Made by a program: the position numbers and the translations under genes. Under the pieces are notes generated by a model, which was not told the origin of the DNA, searched no databases, and worked only from the letters and a program-made list of their open reading frames with translations. A stretch of 64,000 bases of DNA. It comes from Nocardia ignorata NBRC 108230. Lineage in GTDB: Bacteria > Actinomycetota > Actinomycetes > Mycobacteriales > Mycobacteriaceae. The DNA lies in NCBI RefSeq assembly GCF_001612905.1, contig NZ_BDBI01000020.1, positions 1 through 64,000 on the forward strand. The letters run 5' to 3'. Below are positions 33,572 through 43,733 of this stretch, one piece after another; positions within the stretch are counted from its first letter, which is position 1; every line of letters begins with the position of its first letter.

Positions 33572-35926
33572 TCAGGACGAGCTCAGCGACGACATTCCCG
33601 GCGGGCGCGTCGAGGCGCGCAGTGGATTCGCGGTCGGGAAGGTGATCGACGGCAGCGTCACCCACATGCGTACCCGGGTGCCCTTTTCGTCGTGGGTGAA
33701 TTCGAGATCCTCGGTGAGTACCCGCATCATCTCCACACCCCGGCCGCGATAGCCGGGGTCGGTGGGGGTGGGCACCCAGCGGCCGGTGTCGGTGACCTTG
33801 ATGACCACCCGGTCACCCTCGCAGGTGGCGGTGAGGACGACCCGGCCGGGTGCGGTGTCGCGGTAGGCGTGTTCGACGCTGTTGCTGCAGGCCTCGTTGG
33901 CGGCGGCGACGAGGTCGGCCGCCAGGTCGTGCGGCACGGCGGCCGTGGCGAACCAGCGGTAGAGGGTGCGGCGCAGGCCGGTCAATTCCACTGCGGCGGC
34001 GGGAATGTCGACGTGCAGCGGTTCCGGCGGCTGGCGGTAGACGACCATCGCCACGTCGTCGTCGTAGCCCGCGGGCGGGCACAGCCGCGACAGCACGGCG
34101 TCGGCCACATCGCGGGGGAGCGCGCCGCCGGTTTCGCTGAGGACGTCCGCGATCTTCACGAACCCCTCCTCGATGTCGTAGCCGCGCTGTTCCACCAGCC
34201 CGTCGGTGAACAGCACCAGGGAGGAGCCCGCGGGCAGCGCGGTGGTCGCCTCGGGGCGGCGCGGAGTGTCGAAGGTGGCCAGTGGCACCGCCCGCCCGCC
34301 TTCCAGGATCCGGCCCGGCCCACCGGGAGCCGCCAGGATCGGCGGCATGTGGCCAGCGTTGGAGTAGCGAACCACGCCGCGCTCGGGGTCGAGCACGGCG
34401 GCGCACACGGTGGTGCACATGGCGCCGGGAATCCGCGCGGCGACCGCGTCGAGTTCGGCGAGCAGCTGGGCGGGTCCGGCGCCGCGCAGCAGCAGCGCCC
34501 GTGCGGCAGTGCGCAATTGGCCCATCACCACCGCCGCGGACAGGCCTCGGCCGACGCAGTCGCCGACGACCACACCGATGGTGCCGTCGCGCAGCGGGAC
34601 CACGTCGTACCAGTCGCCACCGATCTCGAGCGGCGGCAGGGCGGGTTCGTAGTGCACCGAGAATCGCGGCGGCAGTTCGATCGGGCCGAGCATGGCACGC
34701 TGCAGGGTGAGCGAGGTGGCACGGGCCTGGTCGAAGTTGCGCGCACGCTGCAACGCGACGCTGAGATGGCCGACCAGCAGCGAATACAGCGCCCAATCGG
34801 CGGCACTCACCGCGCGTGGGGCGCCGAAGCGCACCCACAGCGCCGCGTCGCCGGTCTCACCGAGCGGCGCCACGACGGCGTCCACGCCGCCCTCGTCGCC
34901 GGTGATGGCCGACAGGCCGCGCGCGGACTGCCTGCGCGCCCGGTCGAGCAGTTCGTTGGTCTGCTCGTCGAGCACCACCGGAGCCTCACCGCGCGAACTC
35001 GGCTGCTGCACCGGCGTCGCGACGAATCTGGCGTTGGCGGAGACGAATTCGGGTTCCGTCGGGGCCTGCGCCGCGGTGGGGGACTCGCCGCAGGAGTAGA
35101 GGTCGGGTCGACCGGTGCGGCTCGGCCACACCGCCACGAGTGCCGTGCGCGCGCCCATCGTCCGCCGCAATTCGTCGAGCCCGACGGCGAGGACCTCCAC
35201 CATGCTGGTGGCCGCGCCGACCGCGGTCGCCAGTCGCGAGGCCGCCTGGTCGCGGGCCTGCGCGTCGTGCTCGGCGGTGACGTCGCGCACCGTGCCGACG
35301 AAGATCCGCTCGTTGTTCTCCTGCTTCACCAGCGAACTCGCGCTCACCGCCAGCCAGCGTTCGCGGCCGTCGCGATGCCGCACCGGCATCACGAAACGTG
35401 AGGCCTCGGTACCGATCTGGGGATAGCCCTTGCGATCGTGCAGTGCCCACGGATGCGGCAGCGCGAACGGCACCTCCTCGGGCCCGTACCCGGTGAGCAC
35501 CCCGAACGCCGAGTTCACCTCGACGATCGTCCCGTGCTCGTCGGCGACGAAGAACCCGTCCTGCAGCGACTCGACCAGCGCGGTGCGGAACGCGTCGCGG
35601 CCCGCCAGATCCTCGGCGCGCGAACGCTGTTGCTCGTAGCGCTTGGTGCCGTCGAGGTAGCCGCGGGTGGCGATGTCGAGCGCGGCCATCGTCTGCAGCA
35701 GGAATTCCAGCGCCACCTCCGCCCCGCGCGAATACGCCTCGCTGCCCGCGAGTTCGGCGACGGTGCGGAAGTGGTGCTCGGTGAGATCGAGCAGGCTGAT
35801 GCCCTCGACGAGGGCGCGCCTGCCGAGGTCGTAGCCCTCGCTCAGGCCTGTCTGGCCCGGCGCGGCGACATGGCGGCGCAGGGCAGCCGAATAGTCGTCG
35901 AGGAACGCGGCCAGGACAGCACTCAT
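33572..35926 (-). CDS. Multidomain PP2C (SpoIIE-type) phosphatase fused to anti-sigma-type ATPase; RsbU-like
   Basis: The 784-residue protein has, in order, an RsbU-type N-terminal helical domain that binds RsbT (about 1-85), a PAS domain (about 105-220, SLQDGFFVADEHG), a GAF-like region (about 230-400), an SpoIIE phosphatase domain (about 415-625; GGDWYDVVPL, GDCVGRG, LFTDGLVEQRG, YDDDVAMVV) and a HATPase_c domain (about 640-765; ANEACSNSVEHAY). The usual GDxxGHG is GDCVGRG. It would dephosphorylate an RsbV-type STAS protein when RsbT binds. ATG 35926 has GAGAGGG upstream; it is the last gene of the rsb operon, 10 bp after the RsbX gene. Confidence 0.88.
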   Translation of the reverse strand: MSAVLAAFLDDYSAALRRHVAAPGQTGLSEGYDLGRRALVEGISLLDLTEHHFRTVAELAGSEAYSRGAEVALEFLLQTMAALDIATRGYLDGTKRYEQQRSRAEDLAGRDAFRTALVESLQDGFFVADEHGTIVEVNSAFGVLTGYGPEEVPFALPHPWALHDRKGYPQIGTEASRFVMPVRHRDGRERWLAVSASSLVKQENNERIFVGTVRDVTAEHDAQARDQAASRLATAVGAATSMVEVLAVGLDELRRTMGARTALVAVWPSRTGRPDLYSCGESPTAAQAPTEPEFVSANARFVATPVQQPSSRGEAPVVLDEQTNELLDRARRQSARGLSAITGDEGGVDAVVAPLGETGDAALWVRFGAPRAVSAADWALYSLLVGHLSVALQRARNFDQARATSLTLQRAMLGPIELPPRFSVHYEPALPPLEIGGDWYDVVPLRDGTIGVVVGDCVGRGLSAAVVMGQLRTAARALLLRGAGPAQLLAELDAVAARIPGAMCTTVCAAVLDPERGVVRYSNAGHMPPILAAPGGPGRILEGGRAVPLATFDTPRRPEATTALPAGSSLVLFTDGLVEQRGYDIEEGFVKIADVLSETGGALPRDVADAVLSRLCPPAGYDDDVAMVVYRQPPEPLHVDIPAAAVELTGLRRTLYRWFATAAVPHDLAADLVAAANEACSNSVEHAYRDTAPGRVVLTATCEGDRVVIKVTDTGRWVPTPTDPGYRGRGVEMMRVLTEDLEFTHDEKGTRVRMWVTLPSITFPTANPLRASTRPPGMSSLSSS

Positions 35927-35936
35927 CGGCACCCTC

Positions 35937-36560
35937 TCACGATCCTGCTCCCCGGAATCGGGCCGCCAGGACCAGCGCGTCGTCGGTGTCCTTGGCGTCG
36001 CGGGCGAGCAGGTCGCCCGCGATGGCGGCCGCGGGCCTGGCCAGGTCGATCTTGTCGGCGTCGGCGGTGACGAGACCGTCGGTGGCCATCAGCAGCAGGT
36101 CGCCCTGTTTGATCGGCAGGGTCTGCGGCTGGAGGTGCGCGGGCAGCCGGTAGCCGACGATACCGCCGGTTAGCAGCATGGTCGCCCGCAGCTCCGGGCC
36201 CGCCGGACCGAGCGTGAGCAGCCGCGACTCCACATTGCCCACGCCGATCCATTGCAGGGTGTCGCCCGGCCCTATCAGCGCCAAAGACATTGCGGCGCCG
36301 CGGGTTTCGGCCATCGCCCGATGACACAGCACCATCAGCACATCCAGTGGTTCGCCGCGGTTGTCCGACAGCACGAGGGTCGCGCGATCGGCCGCGTCCG
36401 CCGCCGCGGCGCCGTGGCCGAGACCGTCGAGCACGCCGAAGAGCACGCCGCCGTCGCCGGTGTCGAGGACGACGCCACGGTCACCGGAGACGTCCTGGCC
36501 GGGTAGTGCCCGGCCTGCCGTCGACCATTCCGTGCGGCCGGTGATCCCGTCTTCATGCAC
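35937..36560 (-). CDS. rsbX: RsbX-like SpoIIE-family serine phosphatase
   Basis: The 207-residue single-domain phosphatase has metal-binding patterns GVLDGLGHG (near 42-50), GVGNVESRLL and LLMATDGL, plus DDALVLAARF at the end. RsbX resets stressosomes by removing phosphates from RsbR and RsbS. It starts at GTG 36560, overlaps the RsbT gene by 8 bp and sits between RsbT and RsbU, as expected for that role. Confidence 0.82.
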   Translation of the reverse strand: MHEDGITGRTEWSTAGRALPGQDVSGDRGVVLDTGDGGVLFGVLDGLGHGAAAADAADRATLVLSDNRGEPLDVLMVLCHRAMAETRGAAMSLALIGPGDTLQWIGVGNVESRLLTLGPAGPELRATMLLTGGIVGYRLPAHLQPQTLPIKQGDLLLMATDGLVTADADKIDLARPAAAIAGDLLARDAKDTDDALVLAARFRGAGS

Positions 36561-36978
36561 CGTCGGGTACCCACTTCCACATTTCGATCAACGTCCCTCG
36601 GCCGGGGGCGGAATCGATGGTGATGCCGTCCATCAGCCTGCGAGCGCCCGGCAGGCCGAGGCCGAGGCCGCGACCGGTGGAGTACCCGTCCTCGAGCGCG
36701 CGCGGAATGTCACGGATGCCGGGACCCTGGTCCTCGGCTTGGACCACGAGGCTCTGGCGGCCGTCGCGGATGTCGACGAGCAGTCGGATCTCGCCACTGC
36801 CCGCGTAACTGGTGATGTTGCGGGCGATTTCGGAGATGGCGGTGGAGATCATGGTGCGGTCGGTGAGGGTGAAGCCGAGGTGAGCCGCCAGCTCGTGCCC
36901 GGCCTGGCGTGCGGTCACGATGTCCTCGGACACCTTTACTGCGATCGCGACCTGCTCAGCGGCCACTGTCACGACCAT
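36553..36978 (-). CDS. rsbT: RsbT-like switch kinase
   Basis: The 141-residue HATPase has TAISEIARNITSYAGSGEIRL (N-box), EDQGPGI (G1) and STGRGLGLGLPGARRLMD (G2). RsbT phosphorylates RsbR and RsbS in the stressosome, then leaves to activate RsbU. It overlaps the RsbS gene by 24 bp and the RsbX gene by 8 bp. Confidence 0.92.
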   Translation of the reverse strand: MVVTVAAEQVAIAVKVSEDIVTARQAGHELAAHLGFTLTDRTMISTAISEIARNITSYAGSGEIRLLVDIRDGRQSLVVQAEDQGPGIRDIPRALEDGYSTGRGLGLGLPGARRLMDGITIDSAPGRGTLIEMWKWVPDGA

Positions 36979-37339
36979 CTCGTCGGCTGCGCGGGTGACG
37001 GTTCAGCCAGGCGAGACCTTCTTCGAGGTCGAGGGCCGTCTGCATGTCCTCGAAGGTGAGTCCGAGCTGCACCATCGCGAACGCGACCTCGGGCTGTAAA
37101 CCGACGATCACCGTTTCCGCACCGCGCAGCTGGGTCATGTGGGCGATGGTGCGCAGCGACCGGGCGGCGAAGGAATCCATCACGTCGATGGCCGTGACGT
37201 CGACGATGATGCCGGTCGCGCGATAGCGGCTGACCTGCGTCATGAGATCGTCCTGCAGCCGCTCGGTGTCGGCGTCGGTCAGCGCCGACTGGACCGAGGC
37301 GATCAGGAATGTGCCCTGTTTCAGGATGGGTACCGGCAT
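36956..37339 (-). CDS. rsbS: RsbS-like stressosome scaffold (STAS)
   Basis: The 127-residue STAS protein has the phosphorylation site in DVMDSFAARSLRTI; Ser56 corresponds to the serine that RsbT modifies. It holds RsbT in the stressosome core. It is nine bases downstream of rsbR and overlaps rsbT. Confidence 0.92.
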   Translation of the reverse strand: MPVPILKQGTFLIASVQSALTDADTERLQDDLMTQVSRYRATGIIVDVTAIDVMDSFAARSLRTIAHMTQLRGAETVIVGLQPEVAFAMVQLGLTFEDMQTALDLEEGLAWLNRHPRSRRDGRDSGR

Positions 37340-37348
37340 GGCGGACTG

Positions 37349-38257
37349 CTAGCGCCCGTCCCGCTCGCTCAGCCGCTCGGTGACCCGGGTGACCTCGTAC
37401 CCGAGCAGCCGCTCGGCCTCTTCGATACCACCCTGCAGGTCGCCGACCGCGTTCATCTTGGACAGGTCGAGACCGATGGTCACCAGGGTGAGCGCGATCT
37501 CGGAGGACAGACCGGTGATGATGACGCTGGCGCCCATCAGGCCCGAGGCGTCGACGGTCTGTACGAGGTGGTTGGCGACCACGGAGTCGATGGCGGGCAC
37601 ACCGGTGATGTCGATGACGACCACCTTGGCGCGATTGGCCCGGATGGCGCGCAGCAGCTGCTCGGTGAGCTGACGGGCGCGCTGGGAGTCGAGCACACCG
37701 ATGATGGGCAGGATGAGCAGCTGCTCGCGCACCTGCAGCACCGGGGTCGACAGCTCGCGGATGGCTTCCTGCTGGCGGCTGATGACGCGCTCGCGCTCCT
37801 GCACGAACGACACGCCCACGGTGTTGGCGATGCGGTTGGCGGCGGGCTCGTAGGCGTCGAGCACCTGGTTGAGCATCTCGAAGTTGGACTGGTACTTGGA
37901 GAACAGCGAGCGGGCGAGCACGTCGCGCAGCAGCAGCACGATTCCGAGGACCTCGTCGGTCTCGACGCCGCGGGGAATGATGCGCTCGGACAGGTCGCGG
38001 GCGTAGGCCTGCAGGGCCTCGACGCTACCGGTGACCAGCACCTCGACGTAGTTGTCGTACATGGAGGTGGCCTCGGAGAAGATCTCCTCCGGGGTCATCG
38101 CGGTGAGCAGTTCGGCCTCGGTGATGCGCCGTGCCCATTCCTCACGCAGGCCGGTGCGGTTCTGCCGGAGGTGCTCGACCAACTGGGGGAGCAGGTTGTT
38201 GTCCACCGGGCGCGCCGGTGGCGCATCCGCGGAAAGACTCGTTGACACCTCGGACAT
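37349..38257 (-). CDS. rsbR: RsbR-like stressosome sensor
   Basis: The 302-residue protein has a variable all-helical N-terminal sensor half (about 1-165, globin-like size) and a C-terminal STAS domain (about 180-295). The STAS phospho-sites align as Ser in DITGVPAIDSVVANH (Thr in B. subtilis) and Thr in SSEIALTLVTIG. The start is ATG 38257 with GGAG upstream. It is the first gene of rsbR-S-T-X-U and is preceded by a SigB/SigF-like promoter. Confidence 0.92.
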   Translation of the reverse strand: MSEVSTSLSADAPPARPVDNNLLPQLVEHLRQNRTGLREEWARRITEAELLTAMTPEEIFSEATSMYDNYVEVLVTGSVEALQAYARDLSERIIPRGVETDEVLGIVLLLRDVLARSLFSKYQSNFEMLNQVLDAYEPAANRIANTVGVSFVQERERVISRQQEAIRELSTPVLQVREQLLILPIIGVLDSQRARQLTEQLLRAIRANRAKVVVIDITGVPAIDSVVANHLVQTVDASGLMGASVIITGLSSEIALTLVTIGLDLSKMNAVGDLQGGIEEAERLLGYEVTRVTERLSERDGR

Positions 38258-38323
38258 GGAAGCTCCTGCCCCTTTCGACGTTTTCACCAGGTGCGCACCG
38301 CACACGTTGACCGAAGCCTACTC

Positions 38324-38351
38324 ATACCCCATCCATGGTGCTGTCCAAACC
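38324..38351 (-). promoter_or_regulatory. SigB/SigF-type promoter of the stressosome operon
   Basis: On the minus strand GGTTTG (38351-38346) and GGGTAT (38329-38324) are 16 bases apart, matching the GGTTT...GGGTA pattern of SigF/SigB promoters. Transcription would begin near 38316, about 60 nt before rsbR. Confidence 0.65.
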
Positions 38352-38364
38352 TGCCGGTAACCGG

Positions 38365-38955
38365 CTATCCGGGGGTGAAGCCGCGGGCCAGCGCCGCCAG
38401 GGCCCGATCCAGGTACACGGTGAGATCGGCGTCACCGCGTTCGAGCCAGGCGTCGAAGGCCGCGCGGGCGGCGGCCAGGGTGGCGCGGCCGACCGCCAGG
38501 GGGATCAGGTCGTCGGCGCTGGTGCCGAGCCTGCGCGCGGCGAATTCGCCGACCGCGCGCTCCCAGGCGTCGTAGTGCGCACCCGCGCCCGCCGACAGCG
38601 CGGGAATTCCCGAGATCAGGCGCATCCTGGTGCGCAGTTCGGGAATGTCTTCGGCGCGATACCTGTTGGCCGCCAACACGATCCGCCGCACCGCGGTCAT
38701 CATCGGCTCGTCGTCGGTAACGGCGGCGAAGGCCGCGCGCAGGTCGGCCACCTCGTCGTCGAACTGGTGCCACAGCACCTCGCCCTTGCTCGGGAAGTAG
38801 CGGAAGAAGGTGCGTTCGCTGACGCCCGCCTCGGCCGCGATCTGCCCGACGGTCACCTCCTCGAAGCCGTGCTCGGTGAACAGGCGCATCGCGATGAGTT
38901 CCAGGGCGCGGCGCGTGGTGCGCGGTGGGCGGCCGCGCTGGGTCGGGGCTGACAT
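38365..38955 (-). CDS. mftR: MftR-like TetR regulator
   Basis: The 196-residue TetR protein opens GRPPRTTRRALELIAMRLF and has its helix-turn-helix at VGQIAAEAGVSERTFFRYFPSKGE. The C-terminal half (AANRYRAEDIPELRTRMRLI) resembles the mycofactocin-system regulator MftR. The ATG at 38955 lies six bases after TACGCT (38967-38962), a leaderless layout. It is divergent from mftE; a dyad between them is a likely operator. Confidence 0.75.
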   Translation of the reverse strand: MSAPTQRGRPPRTTRRALELIAMRLFTEHGFEEVTVGQIAAEAGVSERTFFRYFPSKGEVLWHQFDDEVADLRAAFAAVTDDEPMMTAVRRIVLAANRYRAEDIPELRTRMRLISGIPALSAGAGAHYDAWERAVGEFAARRLGTSADDLIPLAVGRATLAAARAAFDAWLERGDADLTVYLDRALAALARGFTPG

Positions 38956-38996
38956 GGATACAGCGTAGGGAGTGGGCCGCCCGCTGGAGCCGGGTC

Positions 38997-39025
38997 TTGA
39001 TTATGTCAGTGACTGACGTTAATGT
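38997..39025 (+). promoter_or_regulatory. mftE promoter with embedded palindrome
   Basis: TTGATT (38997-39002) and TAATGT (39020-39025) are 17 bases apart. The -10 ends six bases before the ATG at 39032, so the mRNA is probably leaderless. A dyad with core GTCAG-TGA-CTGAC (39005-39017, imperfect outer arms to 39001-39022) lies between the boxes, a fitting site for the divergent TetR regulator. Confidence 0.65.
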
Positions 39026-39031
39026 TCGGTC

Positions 39032-39730
39032 ATGTTCGTGGCCCAGCTCACATCGCCGGAGGTCGACGCCTGTCGCGCGTCGATCCTGCTGGTTCCGCTG
39101 GGCGCCATCGAGCAGCACGGACCGCACCTGCCGCTGTCCACCGATCTCGACATCGCCTCGGCGCTGTGCGCGCGGGCCGCCGCCGCTCGCGACGACGTGC
39201 TCGTCGCGCCCGCCGTGCCCTACGGCGCCAGCGGCGAGCACGCCGGATTCGCCGGCACGCTGTCGATCGGGCAGGCCGCGCTGGAGCTGCTCGTAGTGGA
39301 GCTGTGTCGTTCGGCCACCGCGACTTTCGAGCGGATCGTGCTGGTCAATGCCCACGGCGGCAATGTCGAGGCGCTGCGTCGGGCCGTCACCCTACTGCGC
39401 TCGGAATCGCGCGACGTGCGCCTGTTCTGCCCCGGCTACGGCGGCGACGCGCACGCGGGCCACACCGAAACCTCCCTCCAGCTCGCCATCGCGCCCGACC
39501 GGGTGCGCACCGAGCTGGCCGAACCGGGCGACACCCGCCCGCTCGCCGAGGTGCTGCCGCTGCTGCGCACGGGCGGGGTGGCCGCGGTGAGCCACAACGG
39601 AATTCTCGGCGACCCGACCGGGGCGAATGCCGCCGCGGGCACCGAACTGCTGAGTGCGGCGACCGCCGCGCTCCTGCACGACCTGGGCCGCTGGTGGCCG
39701 GGTGACAACGAGGAAGGACCACGTCGATGA
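39032..39730 (+). CDS. mftE: MftE-like creatininase-family peptidase
   Basis: The 232-residue metal-dependent amidohydrolase shows LLVPLGAIEQHGPHLPLSTD (metal Glu/His), GEHAGFAGTLSI, NAHGGNVEAL and DAHAGHTETSLQLA. In mycofactocin synthesis MftE cleaves the modified MftA peptide to release the C-terminal Val-Tyr dipeptide product. Here it precedes mftD by an ATGA overlap, in the opposite order to the usual D-E. No mftA, B or C lies nearby. Confidence 0.78.
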   Translation: MFVAQLTSPEVDACRASILLVPLGAIEQHGPHLPLSTDLDIASALCARAAAARDDVLVAPAVPYGASGEHAGFAGTLSIGQAALELLVVELCRSATATFERIVLVNAHGGNVEALRRAVTLLRSESRDVRLFCPGYGGDAHAGHTETSLQLAIAPDRVRTELAEPGDTRPLAEVLPLLRTGGVAAVSHNGILGDPTGANAAAGTELLSAATAALLHDLGRWWPGDNEEGPRR

Positions 39731-40941
39731 ACCCCTGGTTCGAGACCGTCGCCGAGGCGCAGCGTCGCGCCCGCAAGCGGCTGCCGAAGTCGGTGTACGG
39801 CGCGCTGATCGCCGGTTCCGAACGGGGCCAGACCATCGAGGACAACCAGACCGCGTTCACCGAACTCGGTTTCGCACCGCACTGCGCGGGCCCCATCGGG
39901 GACCGCGACCAGTCGACAACCGTCCTGGGGCAACAGGTGTCGATGCCGGTGCTGATCTCGCCGACCGGCGTGCAGGCGGTGCACCCCGACGGTGAGGTCG
40001 CCGTGGCACGGGCCGCGGCCGCACGCGGCATCGCCATGGGCCTGAGTTCGTTCGCGAGCAAGCCGGTCGAAGAGGTGATCGCGGCCAACCCCGCCACCTT
40101 CTTCCAGCTGTACTGGTGCGGCAGCAAGGACCAGATCCTGGAACGGATGGAACGCGCGAAGACCGCCGGTGCGGTCGGGCTGATCCTCACCCTCGATTGG
40201 TCCTTCTCGCACGGTCGCGACTGGGGCAGCCCGCAGATCCCCGAATCGCTGAACCTGCGCACCATGATGAAATTCGCACCGCAGACCCTCGCCCGCCCGC
40301 GCTGGCTGGCCACCTACCTGCGCTCGGGTTCCATCCCCGACCTCACCGCACCCAACATGTCGGTCGGCGGCGGCGCCGCGCCCGGCTTCTTCGGCGCCTA
40401 CGGCGAATGGATGCAGACACCAGCCCCCGACTGGGACGACGTGGCCTGGATCTGTGCGCAGTGGGACGGCCCGGTGCTGCTCAAGGGCGTGATGCGAGTA
40501 GACGACGCGCTGCGCGCGGTCGACGCCGGCGTCGCGGGCATCTCGGTGTCCAACCACGGCGGCAACAACCTCGACGGCACCCCCGCCGCCATCCGGGCCC
40601 TGCCGGTGCTGGCCGACGCCGTGGGCGACCAGATCGAGGTCCTGCTCGACGGTGGTATCCGGCGCGGTAGCGATGTCGTCAAGGCCGTCGCCCTCGGTGC
40701 CCGCGCGGTCCTCATCGGCCGCGCCTACCTGTGGGGTCTGGCCGCCAACGGCCAGGCCGGTGTGGAGAACGTCCTCGACATCCTGCGCGGCGGCATCGAC
40801 TCCGCCCTGCTCGGCCTGCGCAAGACCTCGGTCACCGACCTGACCCGCGACGACATCGTGGTCCCGGACGGTTTCGAACGCGCCCTCGGCATCCCCGACA
40901 CGGCCCGCACCGCGAACACCGCCGAGAAAGTATTGCGGTAA
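39727..40941 (+). CDS. mftD: MftD-like FMN-dependent oxidase
   Basis: The 404-residue alpha-hydroxy-acid-oxidase-family flavoprotein opens WFETVAEAQRRARKRLPKSVYGAL, close to the MftD type. FMN and catalytic segments are SPTGVQAVHP, GLSSFASKP, QLYW, KGVMRVDDA, SNHGGNNLDG with the catalytic His, and LDGGIRRGSDVVKA. MftD oxidises the dipeptide-derived intermediate to premycofactocin. It is coupled to mftE; nothing recognisable follows for 270 bp. Confidence 0.82.
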   Translation: MNPWFETVAEAQRRARKRLPKSVYGALIAGSERGQTIEDNQTAFTELGFAPHCAGPIGDRDQSTTVLGQQVSMPVLISPTGVQAVHPDGEVAVARAAAARGIAMGLSSFASKPVEEVIAANPATFFQLYWCGSKDQILERMERAKTAGAVGLILTLDWSFSHGRDWGSPQIPESLNLRTMMKFAPQTLARPRWLATYLRSGSIPDLTAPNMSVGGGAAPGFFGAYGEWMQTPAPDWDDVAWICAQWDGPVLLKGVMRVDDALRAVDAGVAGISVSNHGGNNLDGTPAAIRALPVLADAVGDQIEVLLDGGIRRGSDVVKAVALGARAVLIGRAYLWGLAANGQAGVENVLDILRGGIDSALLGLRKTSVTDLTRDDIVVPDGFERALGIPDTARTANTAEKVLR

Positions 40942-41214
40942 GCGGTATTTCACCCGAGGGCCGGATGTGTTGTCCGGGCGGGGACCGGTCGCTGTGGTCG
41001 AGCGTCGACCTGTCGGTCGACCCGCCCGGCGATGACCACCCCGCGCGCCACCATCTCCGTGCCTGCCATCACCTCGTCGGCGCGGCCCACCGCCGGCACC
41101 GCCGCCCGCCCGGCCTCGGCGGGGGTCTGCGTGGAGACGGCGACGAACAAACGGGTGGCCGACGACCGGTGCGACCCGACTCGAGCGGCGGCGGCGGAGG
41201 TTCGGGGTCCTGAC

Positions 41215-41733
41215 TCACGCCATGTCCGCCGCCGGTGTCGCCTCCTTCGCTGCTACGCGTGTGCCGAGTTCCCTTGCCGCGCTGCGGTGGTGGTCGATCA
41301 GCACGTCGTAGATCTCGGCGAGCGCCGCCAGTTGCGAGCGGTCGAGCACATCGATCATGTGCCGTCGCACGCTGCGCACATGGGCGGGAGCCGCCGTGGT
41401 GAGCAACTGACCGCCCGCCCTCGTCAGCCGCGCGACGGTGCGGCGCTGATCGTGCGGCATCGTCTCGCGCACCACCAGCCCACGCTTCTGCATGCGCGTG
41501 ATCTGGTGTGAGAGTCGGCTCTGCGACCACTCGAGCGCACCCGCAAGGTCAGCGAAGGTCAAACGCTGGCCCGGTGCGTCCGCTAGGTACACCAGCACGG
41601 AATATTCGACATAACTGAGATTGGCCGCCCGGCCGGCGTCACGCCCGATCGCCGCGGCGATCAGGTCGCGGGTACGGACATAGCCCAGCCAGGCGCGCAT
41701 TTCGACATCATCGAGCCACTGTGGATCGGTCAC
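41215..41733 (-). CDS. MarR-family transcriptional regulator
   Basis: The 172-residue protein has a winged helix-turn-helix (LTFADLAGALEWSQSRLSHQITRMQKRGLV, wing ETMPHDQRRTVARLT) flanked by dimerising helices. The start is GTG 41733 with GGAG upstream; translation further upstream is arginine-rich. It is divergent from the class I fumarase gene across about 207 bp that contain no other gene, so that gene is a candidate target. No ligand can be inferred. Confidence 0.88.
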   Translation of the reverse strand: MTDPQWLDDVEMRAWLGYVRTRDLIAAAIGRDAGRAANLSYVEYSVLVYLADAPGQRLTFADLAGALEWSQSRLSHQITRMQKRGLVVRETMPHDQRRTVARLTRAGGQLLTTAAPAHVRSVRRHMIDVLDRSQLAALAEIYDVLIDHHRSAARELGTRVAAKEATPAADMA

Positions 41734-41940
41734 GATCGAGCTCCAGATTCGCCGGTGCAAGCTTCGGATTGAACGGCGCACGCCCACCACCGCCCGGGAG
41801 AATGGGTAGCACCGTTTGTGTTGAACGTGCAACCTCGACCATGCTTTATGTTGAGTAAGGGTTGCCTAATCCGCAGCTCGGCGGCCGGTGGTGGATAGGC
41901 TCTGCGATGCTCTGCCCACCTGCCTGAAGGAGTGCGATCC

Positions 41941-43617
<1,677 letters not shown>

Positions 43618-43631
43618 AGACCCACTCCCGG

Positions 43632-43669
43632 AGACCCCGGCGGCTGCGTAATCGCGGGCGCCGGGGTCT
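43632..43669 (+). terminator. Terminator after fumarase
   Basis: An 11-bp stem (AGACCCCGGCG with CGCCGGGGTCT, 43632-43642 and 43659-43669) with a 16-base loop, followed by TCTGG. Confidence 0.6.
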
Positions 43670-43733
43670 TCTGGTCGTGCGTCCAGCCGTCGCGGTGTAA
43701 CGTGACCGGCGACATACGGTGAACGGGGTGGCT

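Noticed and set aside
38956..39031. Hidden mftA precursor peptide gene before mftE
   Set aside because: Short frames here give no peptide ending in the Val-Tyr core, and the space is filled by promoter and palindrome.
40942..41214. Short frames between mftD and the MarR gene
   Set aside because: None has a ribosome binding site, recognisable motif or fitting composition; I treat the 273 bp as noncoding.
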